64,000 bases of DNA. It comes from JBBPZA01 sp963797015. GTDB lineage: Bacteria > Actinomycetota > Thermoleophilia > Solirubrobacterales > Solirubrobacteraceae. The stretch's first letter is position 1; each line of letters opens with the position of its first letter. The notes under the pieces are model-generated. The model saw only the letters and a program-made list of their open reading frames with translations, searched no databases and was not told the DNA's origin. Positions 49,080-59,175 of this stretch are shown in pieces. A program made the position numbers and the translations under genes. The DNA lies in the NCBI GenBank assembly GCA_963797015.1, contig CAWCNV010000006.1:124001-188000 (forward strand). The letters run 5' to 3'.

Positions 49080-50447
49080 GTGCCCGGACCGGCACCCAGA
49101 GGTCGCGTCCTCATGGCCCTGCTCTTCTTCCCGCGCGGAGGCTCAGCGCAGGTCGCACGTTCGCTCGCCCGCGCGCTCCCCGCCCACGGCTGGGACGTCA
49201 CCGTGCTCTCCGGCTCGCTCCGCGAGGCCGGGCGGCACGGCGACGCGCGCGACTTCTACGCCGGGCTCGACGTGCGCGCGGTCGACTACCCGCTCGACAT
49301 CGAGCCGGCGGTGCATCCGTCCTACGAGGACCGCGAGGACGCCCCCGACCCCGTCTTCGCGCGCGTCGACGATGCCGCCTACGAGCGGCTGGTGGAGTTC
49401 TGGGCGCAGCGGCTGGAGGAGGCGGGGGCGCGCGAGGCCGACGTCCTGCACCTGCACCACCTGACGCCGATCAACGAGGCCGCGGCGCGCGTGGCCCTCG
49501 ACGTGCCGGTGGTGGGCCACATCCACGGCACCGAGCTCTTGATGCTCGAGGAGATCGAGTCCGGCCCGCCGGCCGGCTGGGACCACGCGCAGGCGTGGGC
49601 GCAGCGGATGCGCGAGTGGGCCGCTCGCTGCGAGTGGCTGATCACGCTCTCGCCGCGCCAGCACGAGCGCGTGGATCGCCTGCTCGGCGTTCCCCACGAC
49701 CGCTGCGTCGAGATCCCCAACGGCTTCGACCCGGCCGTCTTCGACCGCCGCCCGGTCGACCGCCTCACGCACTGGCGCCGCCACCTGGTCGACGCGCCGC
49801 AGGGCTGGCGCCCGGGCGGCGAGGCGGGCAGCGTCGCCTATCCCGCGGCCGAGCTGGAGGCCTTCGCCGGCGGCGGCCCGGTGCTCCTCTACGTGGGCCG
49901 CTACACCGCGGTCAAGCGCGTCGACCTGCTGATCCGCGCCCACGCGCTGGCGCGCACGCGCTTCACCCAGCGCGCGCCGCTGGTGCTGCTCGGCGGCTTC
50001 CCCGGGGAATGGGAGGGCGAGCACCCGATCCAGACCGTCGAGCGCTGGGCGGCGGCGGACGTGTTCCTCGCCGGCTGGCACGCCCACGACGAACTACCCA
50101 AGTTCTTTGGCGCCTCGGACGTCGTGGTGCTCCCCTCGGTGCGAGAGCAGTTCGGCCAGGTGCTCGTGGAGGGCATGGCCTGCGGGCTGCCGGCGATCGC
50201 GGTGAACAACCACGGGCCGGCCGAGATCGTCGACGACGGCGAAACTGGATGGCTCGTCGAGCCCGACGACGAAGCCGCGCTCGCGGGCGCGCTGGTCGAG
50301 GCGGTCAACGACCCGGCCGAGCGCGCGCGCCGCGGCGAGCGCGCGCACGCCGCGATGCGCGAACGCTACGCTTGGCCGGCGCTGGCCGGAAGGGTCGCGG
50401 CGCTGTACGACGCGATGCGGATCGGCGCTCCCTCGGGCCCTATCTGA
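49080..50447 (+). CDS. GT4 family glycosyltransferase
   Basis: A 455-residue GT-B enzyme. The N-terminal domain opens LLFFPRGGSAQVARSLARAL. The C-terminal donor domain has LLYVGRYTAVKRVDLLIRA and REQFGQVLVEGMACGLPAI, the E(x7)E motif of retaining GT4 transferases. Donor and acceptor unknown; glycogen synthase-like or cell-surface glycan roles are possible. GTG 49080 is chosen because TACCGT (49067-49072) lies 7 nt upstream; GTG 49071 and GTG 49020 are alternatives. Confidence 0.8.
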   Translation: MPGPAPRGRVLMALLFFPRGGSAQVARSLARALPAHGWDVTVLSGSLREAGRHGDARDFYAGLDVRAVDYPLDIEPAVHPSYEDREDAPDPVFARVDDAAYERLVEFWAQRLEEAGAREADVLHLHHLTPINEAAARVALDVPVVGHIHGTELLMLEEIESGPPAGWDHAQAWAQRMREWAARCEWLITLSPRQHERVDRLLGVPHDRCVEIPNGFDPAVFDRRPVDRLTHWRRHLVDAPQGWRPGGEAGSVAYPAAELEAFAGGGPVLLYVGRYTAVKRVDLLIRAHALARTRFTQRAPLVLLGGFPGEWEGEHPIQTVERWAAADVFLAGWHAHDELPKFFGASDVVVLPSVREQFGQVLVEGMACGLPAIAVNNHGPAEIVDDGETGWLVEPDDEAALAGALVEAVNDPAERARRGERAHAAMRERYAWPALAGRVAALYDAMRIGAPSGPI

Positions 50448-50463
50448 TAGCCCCTGCAACGGC

Positions 50464-50469
50464 TACACT
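50464..50469 (+). promoter_or_regulatory. -10 element TACACT of gltB
   Basis: TACACT lies 60 nt before the gltB ATG. The leader between them holds a GCGTCG/CGACGC hairpin (50488-50510) and no clear Shine-Dalgarno sequence. Confidence 0.35.
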
Positions 50470-50529
50470 TCGCCTCCCTCCCGCGGTGCGTCGACTGGGA
50501 CCCGCGACGCCCTCAGCCCACCTCTTCAG

Positions 50530-53500
50530 ATGACGCAGCCTCAGGCCAACGGTCTATACGACCCTCGCTACGAGCACGACGCGTGCGGCGTCGCGTTCGT
50601 AGCGCGCCTGCACGGGCCCGCCAGCCACGACGTGATCCAGCGTGGGATCACGGCCAACGAGAACCTCTACCACCGCGGTGCCACGGGAGCCGATCCCGAG
50701 ACCGGTGACGGCGCCGGGATCCTGCTCCAGCTGCCCGACGAGCTCTACCGCGGGGTCATGGAGCCGCAGCTGCCGCCGGCCGGCCGCTACGGCGTCGCGG
50801 TGTGCTTCCTGCCTCAGGACCCGGGGCGGCGCGGGGAGCTCGAGGCGCTGCTCGAGCGCACCGTCGCGGCCGAGGGCCAGCACGTCATCGGATGGCGCGA
50901 GGTGCCGGTCCAACTCTCGGCCGCGGGCTCGGTGGCGCGCGCCTGCGCGCCCGCGATCCGCCAGCTGTTCGTCGCGGCGGACGACGCGCTGGCGGACCGC
51001 GACGCGTTCGAGCGCCGGCTCTACCTGATCCGCCGCGTCGCCGAGCGGGCGGCGCCCGACCTCGTGATCGCGAGCTTCTCCTCGCGCACCGTGGTCTACA
51101 AGGGGATGCTCACGAGCCTGCAGCTCGGCGAGTTCTTCGGTGACCTCCAGGAACCCCGCATCAAGAGCCGCCTCGCGCTCGTCCACTCGCGCTTCTCGAC
51201 CAACACCTTCCCGAGCTGGGAGCTCGCCCACCCGTACCGGATGGTCGCCCACAACGGCGAGATCAACACGCTGATGGGCAACGTCAACTGGATGCGGGCG
51301 AGGGAATCGGAGTTGCGCTCGGAGGCCTTCGGGGACGAGCTCGGAAAGCTGCTGCCGGTCGTGCGCCCGGGGCTGTCGGACTCGGCGACGTTCGACAGCG
51401 TGATGGAGCTGCTCGTGCTCGCCGGCCGCTCGATGGAGCACGCGGCGATGATGATGGTCCCCGCTGTCTGGCAGGACAACCCCGAGCTGCCCGAGGAGCT
51501 GCGCGACTTCTACGCCTACCACTCGTGCCTCATGGAGTCGTGGGACGGGCCCGCGGCGATCGCCTTCACGGACGGCACGACGGTCGGCGCGACGCTCGAC
51601 CGCAACGGCTTGCGGCCGGGCCGCTGGGTGCTGACCAAGGGCGGCGACGTGCTGCTGGCCTCCGAGGCCGGCGTGCTCGGGATCCGCGAGGCCGACATCG
51701 AGGTCAAGGGCCGCCTGCAGCCGGGCAAGCTGCTGATGGCCGACCTGGCCGCCGGGCGCCTGCAGGCCAACCGCGAGGCCGAGCGGCGGGTGGCTGCGCA
51801 GCGACCCTACGGGCGCTGGTACCGCGAGAACGTCGTGCGGCTCGAGGACCTGCCCGAGCGCCCGCCGCGCGTGCCGCGCACCGAGCCGCTGCGTGCGCGC
51901 CAGCTCGCGTTCGGCTTCACCCAGGAGGACCTGCGCGTGCTCCTTACCCCGATGGCCCGCGATGGCGCCGAGCCGATCGGCTCGATGGGCAACGACGTCG
52001 CGCTGGCGGTGCTCTCCGACCGCCAGCCGCCGCTGTTCAGCTACTTCAAGCAGCTCTTCGCGCAGGTCACCAACCCGGCCATCGACCCCATCCGCGAGAA
52101 GTGCGTGATGAGCCTCTCGGCGGCGCTTGGGTCGGAGCGCAACCTGTTCGAGGAGACGCCGCGCCACGCGCACCAGCTCGTGCTGCCCCAGCCGATCCTG
52201 CGCAACCACGAGCTCGAGAAGGTCCGCCGCGTCGACGCCGCGGTGTTCGAGACGCACACGATCGACATCACCTGGCCGGTGCGCGAGGGCCCGGGCGGGA
52301 TGCTGCGCGCGCTCGACCGCGTATGCGAGGAGGCGCAAGCCGCGGTCGAGCACGGCGACTGCGTGATCGTCCTCTCCGACCGCAGCGTCGACGCCCAGCG
52401 CGCGCCGATCCCGTCGCTGCTGGCCACCGCCGCCGTCCACCATCACCTCGTGCGCGCGGGCACGCGCCTGCGCGCGGGACTCGTCGTCGAGTCCGGCGAG
52501 CCGCGCGAGATCCACCACATGGCGACGCTGATCGGCTACGGCGCCGCCGCGATCAACCCTTACCTGCTGTTCGAGTCCCTGGACGAGCTGCACGACGAGG
52601 GCAAGCTGCCGGGCGATAGAGCGATCGAGGAGGCCGAGGCGCGCGTCGTGTCGGCGATCGGCAAGGGCCTGCTCAAGACCATCTCCAAGATGGGGATCTC
52701 GACCATCCGCTCCTACTGCGGGGCGCAGATCTTCGAGGCCGTCGGCCTCGAGCGCGAGCTCGTCGAGCGCCACTTCACGGGCACCGCGTCGCGCATCGGC
52801 GGGGTCGGCCTGGAGGTGCTGGCGCGCGAGACGCTCGACCGCCACGGGCGCGCCTATCCGGAGAACAAGAACGACATGCTGCCCGTGGGCGGGATCTACC
52901 AGTGGCGCCGAGGCGGCGAGTTCCACGCCTGGAACCCGGACACGATCGCGCTCCTGCAGCACAGCGTGCGCCCGAACGGCGACGGCAAGACCGCGCAGGC
53001 CAAGTACGCCGAGTTCGCCACGCTGGTCAACGAGGAGGCGGTCAAGCGCTCGACGCTCCGCGGGCTCATGCGCTTGCGCTACGCCCCGGAGCCGATTTCG
53101 CTCGACGAGGTCCAGCCGGCTGCGGAGATCGTCAGGCGCTTCTCGTCGGGCGGCATGAGCCTCGGCGCGCTGTCGCCCGAGGCGCACGAGACGCTGGCCG
53201 TGGCCATGAACCGGCTCGGCGGGCGGTCGAACACCGGCGAGGGCGGCGAGGACGAGGCCCGCTACCGCGACGAGCGCCGCTCGGCCATCAAGCAGGTCGC
53301 CTCGGGCCGCTTCGGCGTTACGATCGACTACCTGGTCAACGCCGACCAGCTCCAGATCAAGGTCGCCCAGGGCGCCAAGCCCGGCGAGGGCGGCCAGCTC
53401 CCCGGCCACAAGGTCGACCGCTACATCGCCAAGCTGCGCCACTCCACGCCGGGCGTCGGGCTGATCTCGCCGCCGCCCCATCACGACATCTACTCGATCG

Positions 53501-55086
53501 AGGACCTCAAGCAGCTCATCTACGACCTGCGCACGGCCAATCCGCGTGCCCGGGTCTCCGTGAAGCTCGTGTCCGAGGTCGGCGTCGGCACGGTCGCCGC
53601 CGGCGTGGCCAAGGCCAACGCCGACCACGTGACGATCGCCGGCCACGACGGCGGCACCGGCGCCTCGCCGCAGGCGTCGATCCAGCACGCCGGGATCCCG
53701 TGGGAGATCGGCCTGGCCGAGACCCAGCAGACGCTGCTTGCGCAGGACCTGCGCTCGCGCATCCTGGTCGAGGCCGACGGGCAGATGCGCACGGGCCGCG
53801 ACGTGGTCGTCGCCGCGCTGCTGGGCGCCGACGAGTTCGGCTTCTCGACCGCGCCGCTGGTCGCCCAGGGCTGCATCATGATGCGCGTCTGCCACCTGAA
53901 CACGTGCCCGGTCGGGATCGCGTCCCAGGACCCCGTCCTGCGCGAGCGCTTCGCGGGCAGGCCCGAGCACGTCGTCAACTACCTGTTCCTGGTGGCCGAG
54001 GAGGTCCGCGCGCTCCTGTCGCGGCTCGGCGTTCGCACGATGGAGGAGCTGATCGGCCGCAGCGACCTGCTCGAGGTCGACGGCGCGATCGACCACTGGA
54101 AGGCCCGCGGCGTGGACCTGTCGCGGGTGCTCGAGCTCACCGAGGTCGCGCCCGGCGCGCCGCGCAGGCGCGTGCGCGCGCCCGACCCGGTGCTGGACGA
54201 CGCGCTGGACTGGGAGCTGATCGAGGCCGCGCGGCCCGCGCTCGAGCAGGGCGTGCCGGTGACGCTGGAGCGCGCCGTTCGCAACGTCAACCGCGCCGTC
54301 GGCGGCCTGCTCTCGAGCGAGATCGCGCTGCGCCGCGGCCCCGCCGGCCTCCCGGAGGAGACGATCCAGGTCGACTTCCGCGGTTCGGCCGGCCAGAGCT
54401 TCGGCGCCTGGCTGGCGCCGGGCGTGAGCTTCACGCTGCGCGGCGACGCCAACGACTACACGGGCAAGGGCATGTCGGGCGGCGTGCTCGCCGTGCTGCC
54501 TCCCGAGGGCCACACCTACGCCGCCCAGGACAACGTGATCACCGGCAACACCGTGCTCTACGGGGCGACGTCGGGGCGTGCCTTCTTCCGCGGCCTGGCC
54601 GGCGAGCGCTTCGCCGTGCGCAACTCGGGCGTGCTCGCCGTGGTCGAGGGCGTCGGCGACCACGGCTGTGAGTACATGACCGGCGGCCGCGTCGTCGTGC
54701 TCGGGAGCACGGGCCGCAACTTCGCGGCGGGCATGAGCGGCGGCATCGCCTACGTGCTCGACGAGGAGGGCGCGTTCCGGGGCCGCTGCAACATGGAGCT
54801 GGTCGACTTCGAGGACATCGAGGAGCTCGAGGCGATCGAGCTGCGGGGCCTGATCGCCGAGCATGCGCAGCGCACCGGCTCGCCGGTCGCCGAGCGCGTG
54901 CTCGGCTCGTGGGAGACGCTGCTTCCCCGCTTCGTGAAGGTCATGCCGCGCGACTACAAGGCGGCGCTCGCCGAGCTCGCCGCGGAGGGCGAGGGCATCG
55001 CCGGCCCGCGCGCGGGGCTCGTCGACCCGTCCGCGCCCCCGACGCCGGTCCCCGAGGTGCCGGCCGGCCCGACCCCTGCCCGCTGA
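50530..55086 (+). CDS. gltB: Glutamate synthase large subunit
   Basis: A 1518-residue enzyme that makes glutamate from glutamine and 2-oxoglutarate with GltD. The N-terminal Ntn amidotransferase has its catalytic Cys at 19 (HDACGVAF), exposed after removal of an 18-residue propeptide. A central domain follows, then the FMN/2-oxoglutarate synthase domain with the 3Fe-4S motif CIMMRVCHLNTCPVG (about 1115-1126), and a C-terminal beta-helix with repeated G-rich turns. gltD starts one base after the stop. Confidence 0.97.
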   Translation: MTQPQANGLYDPRYEHDACGVAFVARLHGPASHDVIQRGITANENLYHRGATGADPETGDGAGILLQLPDELYRGVMEPQLPPAGRYGVAVCFLPQDPGRRGELEALLERTVAAEGQHVIGWREVPVQLSAAGSVARACAPAIRQLFVAADDALADRDAFERRLYLIRRVAERAAPDLVIASFSSRTVVYKGMLTSLQLGEFFGDLQEPRIKSRLALVHSRFSTNTFPSWELAHPYRMVAHNGEINTLMGNVNWMRARESELRSEAFGDELGKLLPVVRPGLSDSATFDSVMELLVLAGRSMEHAAMMMVPAVWQDNPELPEELRDFYAYHSCLMESWDGPAAIAFTDGTTVGATLDRNGLRPGRWVLTKGGDVLLASEAGVLGIREADIEVKGRLQPGKLLMADLAAGRLQANREAERRVAAQRPYGRWYRENVVRLEDLPERPPRVPRTEPLRARQLAFGFTQEDLRVLLTPMARDGAEPIGSMGNDVALAVLSDRQPPLFSYFKQLFAQVTNPAIDPIREKCVMSLSAALGSERNLFEETPRHAHQLVLPQPILRNHELEKVRRVDAAVFETHTIDITWPVREGPGGMLRALDRVCEEAQAAVEHGDCVIVLSDRSVDAQRAPIPSLLATAAVHHHLVRAGTRLRAGLVVESGEPREIHHMATLIGYGAAAINPYLLFESLDELHDEGKLPGDRAIEEAEARVVSAIGKGLLKTISKMGISTIRSYCGAQIFEAVGLERELVERHFTGTASRIGGVGLEVLARETLDRHGRAYPENKNDMLPVGGIYQWRRGGEFHAWNPDTIALLQHSVRPNGDGKTAQAKYAEFATLVNEEAVKRSTLRGLMRLRYAPEPISLDEVQPAAEIVRRFSSGGMSLGALSPEAHETLAVAMNRLGGRSNTGEGGEDEARYRDERRSAIKQVASGRFGVTIDYLVNADQLQIKVAQGAKPGEGGQLPGHKVDRYIAKLRHSTPGVGLISPPPHHDIYSIEDLKQLIYDLRTANPRARVSVKLVSEVGVGTVAAGVAKANADHVTIAGHDGGTGASPQASIQHAGIPWEIGLAETQQTLLAQDLRSRILVEADGQMRTGRDVVVAALLGADEFGFSTAPLVAQGCIMMRVCHLNTCPVGIASQDPVLRERFAGRPEHVVNYLFLVAEEVRALLSRLGVRTMEELIGRSDLLEVDGAIDHWKARGVDLSRVLELTEVAPGAPRRRVRAPDPVLDDALDWELIEAARPALEQGVPVTLERAVRNVNRAVGGLLSSEIALRRGPAGLPEETIQVDFRGSAGQSFGAWLAPGVSFTLRGDANDYTGKGMSGGVLAVLPPEGHTYAAQDNVITGNTVLYGATSGRAFFRGLAGERFAVRNSGVLAVVEGVGDHGCEYMTGGRVVVLGSTGRNFAAGMSGGIAYVLDEEGAFRGRCNMELVDFEDIEELEAIELRGLIAEHAQRTGSPVAERVLGSWETLLPRFVKVMPRDYKAALAELAAEGEGIAGPRAGLVDPSAPPTPVPEVPAGPTPAR

Positions 55087-55087
55087 C

Positions 55088-56650
55088 ATGGGCGAGTTGC
55101 GGGGCTTCATCGAAGTCACGCGCCACGGGTTCGACAAGCGCGACCCCGCCAAGCGCGTGCACGACTACCGGCGCTACTTCGACCTCCCTGACGAGGAGGA
55201 GCTGCGCCGCCAGGGCGGGCGCTGCATGGACTGCGGGATCCCGTTCTGCCACGAGGGCTGCCCGCTCGGGAACCTGATCCCCGACTGGAACGACCTCGTC
55301 TACCGCGGCGACTGGCGCGAGGCGCTCGCCCACCTGCACGCGACCAACCCGTTCCCCGAGTTCACGGGCCTGATCTGCCCCGCGCCGTGCGAGTCGGCGT
55401 GCGTGCTCGACATCAACGATGACCCGGTGGCGATCGAGATGATCGAGCTCGCGATCGCCGAGCGGGGCTGGGCGGAGGGCTGGATCCTGCCGCGCCCGCC
55501 GCGCGAGCGCTCGGGCCAGACGGTCGCGGTCGTCGGCTCGGGGCCCGCCGGGCTCGCCGTCGCGGCCGAGCTCAACCGCAAGGGCCACGAGGTCACGGTC
55601 TATGAGCGCGACGAGGGGCCGGGCGGCCTGCTGCGCTTCGGCGTGCCCGACGCCAAGCTCGAGAAGCCGGTCATCGACCGCCGCGTGGCGGTGATGGAGG
55701 CCGAGGGGATCCGCTTCCGCTACGGCGTCGACGTGGGCCGCGACGTGACCGCGAAGCAGCTGCGGGTGGGCGCCGACGCGCTCGTCATCGCGATCGGCTC
55801 GCGCGTGCACCGCGACCTCGACGCGCCCGGCCGGGAGCTGCGCGGAGTGCACTTCGCGATGGACTACCTCTACCAGCGCAACCGCGCCGTCGCGCGCATG
55901 CAGGGCCGCCCCGCGCCAGAGCCCGAGCCGGGCACCGAGATCAGCGCCAAGGGCAAGCGCGTGGTCGTGATCGGCGGCGGCGACACCGGCATGGACTGCA
56001 TCTCCAACGCGATCCGCGAGGGGGCGTCGAGCACGCGCATGCTCGACGTCTACCCGGCGCTCCCGGCCGACGGCCGGCCCGCCGGCACGCCGTGGCCGCT
56101 GCCGCCGAAGCGGACGCTGACCACCTACGCGCTCGACGAGGGCGGCGAGCGCGAGTGGGGGACGCAGGTCACGGAGATCCTCGGCGACGAGGAGGGCCGG
56201 GTCGTCGGCGTGCGCGCGCGCCAGGTGACCGGCACATCGTCGCGCGACATGCGCCCGGTCGAGGGCAGCGACTTCACCGAGCCCGCCGACCTCGTGCTAA
56301 TAGCGATCGGCTTCTCGCACCCCGAGCACGAGGGCCTCATCGAGCAGCTCGGCGTCGCGCTGGACCGGCGCGGCAACGTGAGGGCCTCCACCTACGCGAC
56401 CTCGCTGGACGGCGTTTTCGCGTGCGGCGACGCGCGCATCGGCCAGTCGCTGGTCGTCACCGCGATCGCCGAGGCGCGCAAGTGCGCGCGGATCGTCGAT
56501 CGCCATCTGACCGGGCGCGCGGGCCAGACCCGTGAAGAGGTCATCATGGGCGCCCTGGCCGACAAGGAGCTCCACCACCTGCTGCGCGAGGAGGCGGAGA
56601 CCGCCGGCTCGGTCGTTGCGGGCGACGCGTTCTTCGAGCCGCCCCGGTAG
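55088..56650 (+). CDS. gltD: Glutamate synthase small subunit
   Basis: A 520-residue FAD/NADPH-binding iron-sulfur protein feeding electrons to GltB. The N-terminal ferredoxin-like region has the cysteine clusters CMDCGIPFCHEGCPLGN and CPAPCESACVL for 4Fe-4S centres. The FAD site is VAVVGSGPAGLAVA (about 140), the NADPH site VVVIGGGDTGMDC (about 297) and the second FAD contact GVFACGDARIGQSLV (about 440). It forms the gltBD operon. Confidence 0.97.
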   Translation: MGELRGFIEVTRHGFDKRDPAKRVHDYRRYFDLPDEEELRRQGGRCMDCGIPFCHEGCPLGNLIPDWNDLVYRGDWREALAHLHATNPFPEFTGLICPAPCESACVLDINDDPVAIEMIELAIAERGWAEGWILPRPPRERSGQTVAVVGSGPAGLAVAAELNRKGHEVTVYERDEGPGGLLRFGVPDAKLEKPVIDRRVAVMEAEGIRFRYGVDVGRDVTAKQLRVGADALVIAIGSRVHRDLDAPGRELRGVHFAMDYLYQRNRAVARMQGRPAPEPEPGTEISAKGKRVVVIGGGDTGMDCISNAIREGASSTRMLDVYPALPADGRPAGTPWPLPPKRTLTTYALDEGGEREWGTQVTEILGDEEGRVVGVRARQVTGTSSRDMRPVEGSDFTEPADLVLIAIGFSHPEHEGLIEQLGVALDRRGNVRASTYATSLDGVFACGDARIGQSLVVTAIAEARKCARIVDRHLTGRAGQTREEVIMGALADKELHHLLREEAETAGSVVAGDAFFEPPR

Positions 56651-56654
56651 CGTT

Positions 56655-56677
56655 CTCCTCCTCGCTTCGAGGAGGAG
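56655..56677 (+). promoter_or_regulatory. Hairpin that sequesters the ribosome binding site
   Basis: CTCCTCCTCG-ctt-CGAGGAGGAG is a perfect 10-bp stem 4 nt after the gltD stop. Its right arm is the GGAGG-type ribosome binding site of the following gene (ATG 56686). It could be a terminator for gltBD, a translational switch, or both. Confidence 0.6.
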
Positions 56678-56685
56678 GAGGGTTG

Positions 56686-59124
56686 ATGTCGCGTCGTATC
56701 GGGCCGGTCGTTGCCGTCTGCTTCGCTTTCGTGCTCGCCTGCGCGCCTGCCGCGCTCGCGCGCGACTTCGCGACGACGGCGCTGAACATCGTCCCGTCCG
56801 GGCAGTACCAGCTGTCCGTCCCGGGGGCCTCGCAGCAGGCCGAGATGTACAACGGGCTGACGCCGCTGTTCGACCGCGTCGACAACTCCGACCTGCAGCG
56901 CTACTTCAAGTCGGAGAAGCTCGAGCCGACGTCGGTCGTGAGCGAGGAGACCGTGCCCGGCCGGCCGGGCCTGGTGATCAAGCGCGACGCGTTCAACGTC
57001 CCGCACATCTACGGCCAGACCGACGCCGACGTGATCTTCGGCGCCGGCTACGTGCTGGCGGAGGACCGCTACCTGCTGCTCAACCAGGTCCGCTACAACG
57101 GCCTGATCGCGGCGATCGACGCCCCGAACCTGTCGGCGATCAACCTGGTCACCAAGCTCTACCAGTTCAAGCCGACCGCGCAGACAAACGCGATCGTCGA
57201 GCGCCAGACCAACGCCATCCACGCCGCCGGCCCCAAGGGCGAGCAGCTGCTGCGCGACATCGACACCTACCTCGAGGGCATCAACGCGTGGTACGCGGAG
57301 AACCAGCCCACGACCGAGCCGTTCACGCGCGTCGACATCTACGCGATCAACGCCATCAAGGGCCAGTTCCTGGGCCAGGGCGGCGGCGCCGAGCCGCTCA
57401 ACAGCGAGTTCCTCGACGGCCTGCGTTCGCGCTTCGGCACGCGCCGTGCCTCCGGGATCTTCGAGGACCTGCGCGCCCGCAACGACCCCGACACAGACAC
57501 CACGCTGAACAGCAGTGCGCCCTACCAGGCCTCACAGCCGACCGGTCGCGGCGCCGTGGTCCTGCGCGACGGCTCCTATGCGCCCGTGCAGCTCATATCG
57601 GCCCAGTCGCGCTCCACGCCCCCGACCCAGGCGTCGAACATCCTGATGGTCTCGGGCAGGCGCTCGATCACCGGCCGGCCGCTGTTCGTCGGCGGCCCGC
57701 AGATCGGCTACTTCTTCCCCGGCCTGACCTACGAGGTCGGCCTGCACGGCCCGAACATCGACACGCGCGGGGTGACCTCGGCGCCGTTCCCCGGCTACAT
57801 GCTGATCGGGCGCAACGAGGACTTCGCCTACACCCTGACCTCCGCGGGCGCCGACATCATCGACACCTACGCCGAGACGCTGTGCGGCGGCAGCCGCACC
57901 AAGTACGTCTACCGCGGGCGGTGCCGCGACATGGAGCGCATCGACGCGGGCGCGCTCAGCGGCAGCGGCACGACCTCAGAGATCGTCTTCTACCGCACCG
58001 TGCACGGCTCGGTGGTCGGCTACGGCAAGGACGAGCAGGGGCGCACGGTCGCGCTCGCGCGCAAGCGCTCGAGCTACGGCAAGGACACGCTCGACCAGCT
58101 CTTCTTCCAGGACCTGACCTACAAGAACCGCATCCGCTCGTTCGCCGACTTCGCGCGCGCGGCTTCCCAGACCCCGCAGACCTTCAACGCGTTCTACGCC
58201 GACGCCTCGACCACCGGCATGTACACGACCGGGCTGCTGCCCGTGCGCCCGCGCGGCGTCGACCCCGGCCTGCCGGTCGACGGCCGCGGCGGCTATGAGT
58301 GGAAGGGCTACCTCGCGGCCTCGCGGCACCCGCAGGGGACGGTCTCCAACGGCCTGCTCGTCAACTGGAACAACAAGCCCGCGCGCAACTTCGTCGCCGG
58401 TGACGACCGCTTCGGCAACGAGAGCACGTTCCCGCGCGTACGCATGCTGCTGGCCGAGCTCGGCCGCCGCAAGCGGCACACGCTGGCCTCGGTGACGGGC
58501 GCGATGAACGCCGCGGCGACCGAGGACGTTCGCGGGCGGATCTTCTATCCGCTGCTCGACGACATGCTGAATAAGGGCAAGGCGCCGAGCACGCTGGCGC
58601 TGCGCATGCGCGACGAGCTCGTGCGCTGGGCGCGCGCCCGTGCGCCGCGGCTGGACCTCGACGGCGACGGCAAGCTCGACTACGCCGGCATCGCGATCAT
58701 GGACGAGGCCTGGAACGACCTCGCCGACGCGGCCATGTGCCCGCGCCTCGGGCGCACGCTGTGCGATGAGCTCGCCACCCGCCAGAGCCGCTTCGACAAC
58801 CCGCCCAGCGGCCAGTACAGCGGCTGGTACCACTACATGGCCAAGGACTTCCGCACGCTGCTGGGCATCCCCGTGCGCCAGCGCTACTCGACCCGCTACT
58901 GCGGCAAGGGCAACGTGAAGCGCTGCGCCGACTCGCTGTGGGCGGCGCTCCAGCGCGCGGGCCAGCGGCTCGTGGCGAGCCAGGGGAACTCCGACCCGGC
59001 CTCGTGGCGCGAGGACGCATCCACGCAGGCGATCAAGTTCGCGCCGCTGCCGCTGATCACGATGGCCTACACCAACCGCCCCAGCGGGATCCAGCAGGTG
59101 ATCAGCTTCAAGGGCCGCAGGTAG
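56686..59124 (+). CDS. Penicillin acylase family N-terminal nucleophile hydrolase, secreted
   Basis: An 812-residue precursor with a signal peptide (about 1-26, AAL-ARD cleavage). The alpha chain contains IKRDAFNVPHIYG and GAGYVLAEDRYLL. The beta chain would begin at Ser317 in QASNILMVSG, the autocatalytic nucleophile, followed by RPLFVGGPQIGYFFPG. Family members cut amide bonds of penicillins, acyl-homoserine lactones or other N-acyl compounds; the substrate here is unknown. ATG 56686 is preferred over TTG 56683. The upstream GGAGGAGG lies in a hairpin. Confidence 0.88.
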   Translation: MSRRIGPVVAVCFAFVLACAPAALARDFATTALNIVPSGQYQLSVPGASQQAEMYNGLTPLFDRVDNSDLQRYFKSEKLEPTSVVSEETVPGRPGLVIKRDAFNVPHIYGQTDADVIFGAGYVLAEDRYLLLNQVRYNGLIAAIDAPNLSAINLVTKLYQFKPTAQTNAIVERQTNAIHAAGPKGEQLLRDIDTYLEGINAWYAENQPTTEPFTRVDIYAINAIKGQFLGQGGGAEPLNSEFLDGLRSRFGTRRASGIFEDLRARNDPDTDTTLNSSAPYQASQPTGRGAVVLRDGSYAPVQLISAQSRSTPPTQASNILMVSGRRSITGRPLFVGGPQIGYFFPGLTYEVGLHGPNIDTRGVTSAPFPGYMLIGRNEDFAYTLTSAGADIIDTYAETLCGGSRTKYVYRGRCRDMERIDAGALSGSGTTSEIVFYRTVHGSVVGYGKDEQGRTVALARKRSSYGKDTLDQLFFQDLTYKNRIRSFADFARAASQTPQTFNAFYADASTTGMYTTGLLPVRPRGVDPGLPVDGRGGYEWKGYLAASRHPQGTVSNGLLVNWNNKPARNFVAGDDRFGNESTFPRVRMLLAELGRRKRHTLASVTGAMNAAATEDVRGRIFYPLLDDMLNKGKAPSTLALRMRDELVRWARARAPRLDLDGDGKLDYAGIAIMDEAWNDLADAAMCPRLGRTLCDELATRQSRFDNPPSGQYSGWYHYMAKDFRTLLGIPVRQRYSTRYCGKGNVKRCADSLWAALQRAGQRLVASQGNSDPASWREDASTQAIKFAPLPLITMAYTNRPSGIQQVISFKGRR

Positions 59125-59162
59125 GGCGCTCCAACCAACCCAGAATCCAAGCCCCCCGCGAG

Positions 59163-59168
59163 TAAGCT
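59163..59168 (+). promoter_or_regulatory. -10 element TAAGCT of the phosphatase gene
   Basis: TAAGCT ends 7 nt before GTG 59176 (4 nt before GTG 59173), again without a Shine-Dalgarno sequence. Confidence 0.45.
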
Positions 59169-59175
59169 GGCTGTG

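Noticed and set aside
50554..55152. A 1532-residue minus-strand frame opposite gltB
   Set aside because: gltB is unmistakable by its Ntn cysteine and Fe-S motif; the antisense product is Arg/His/Asp-rich filler.
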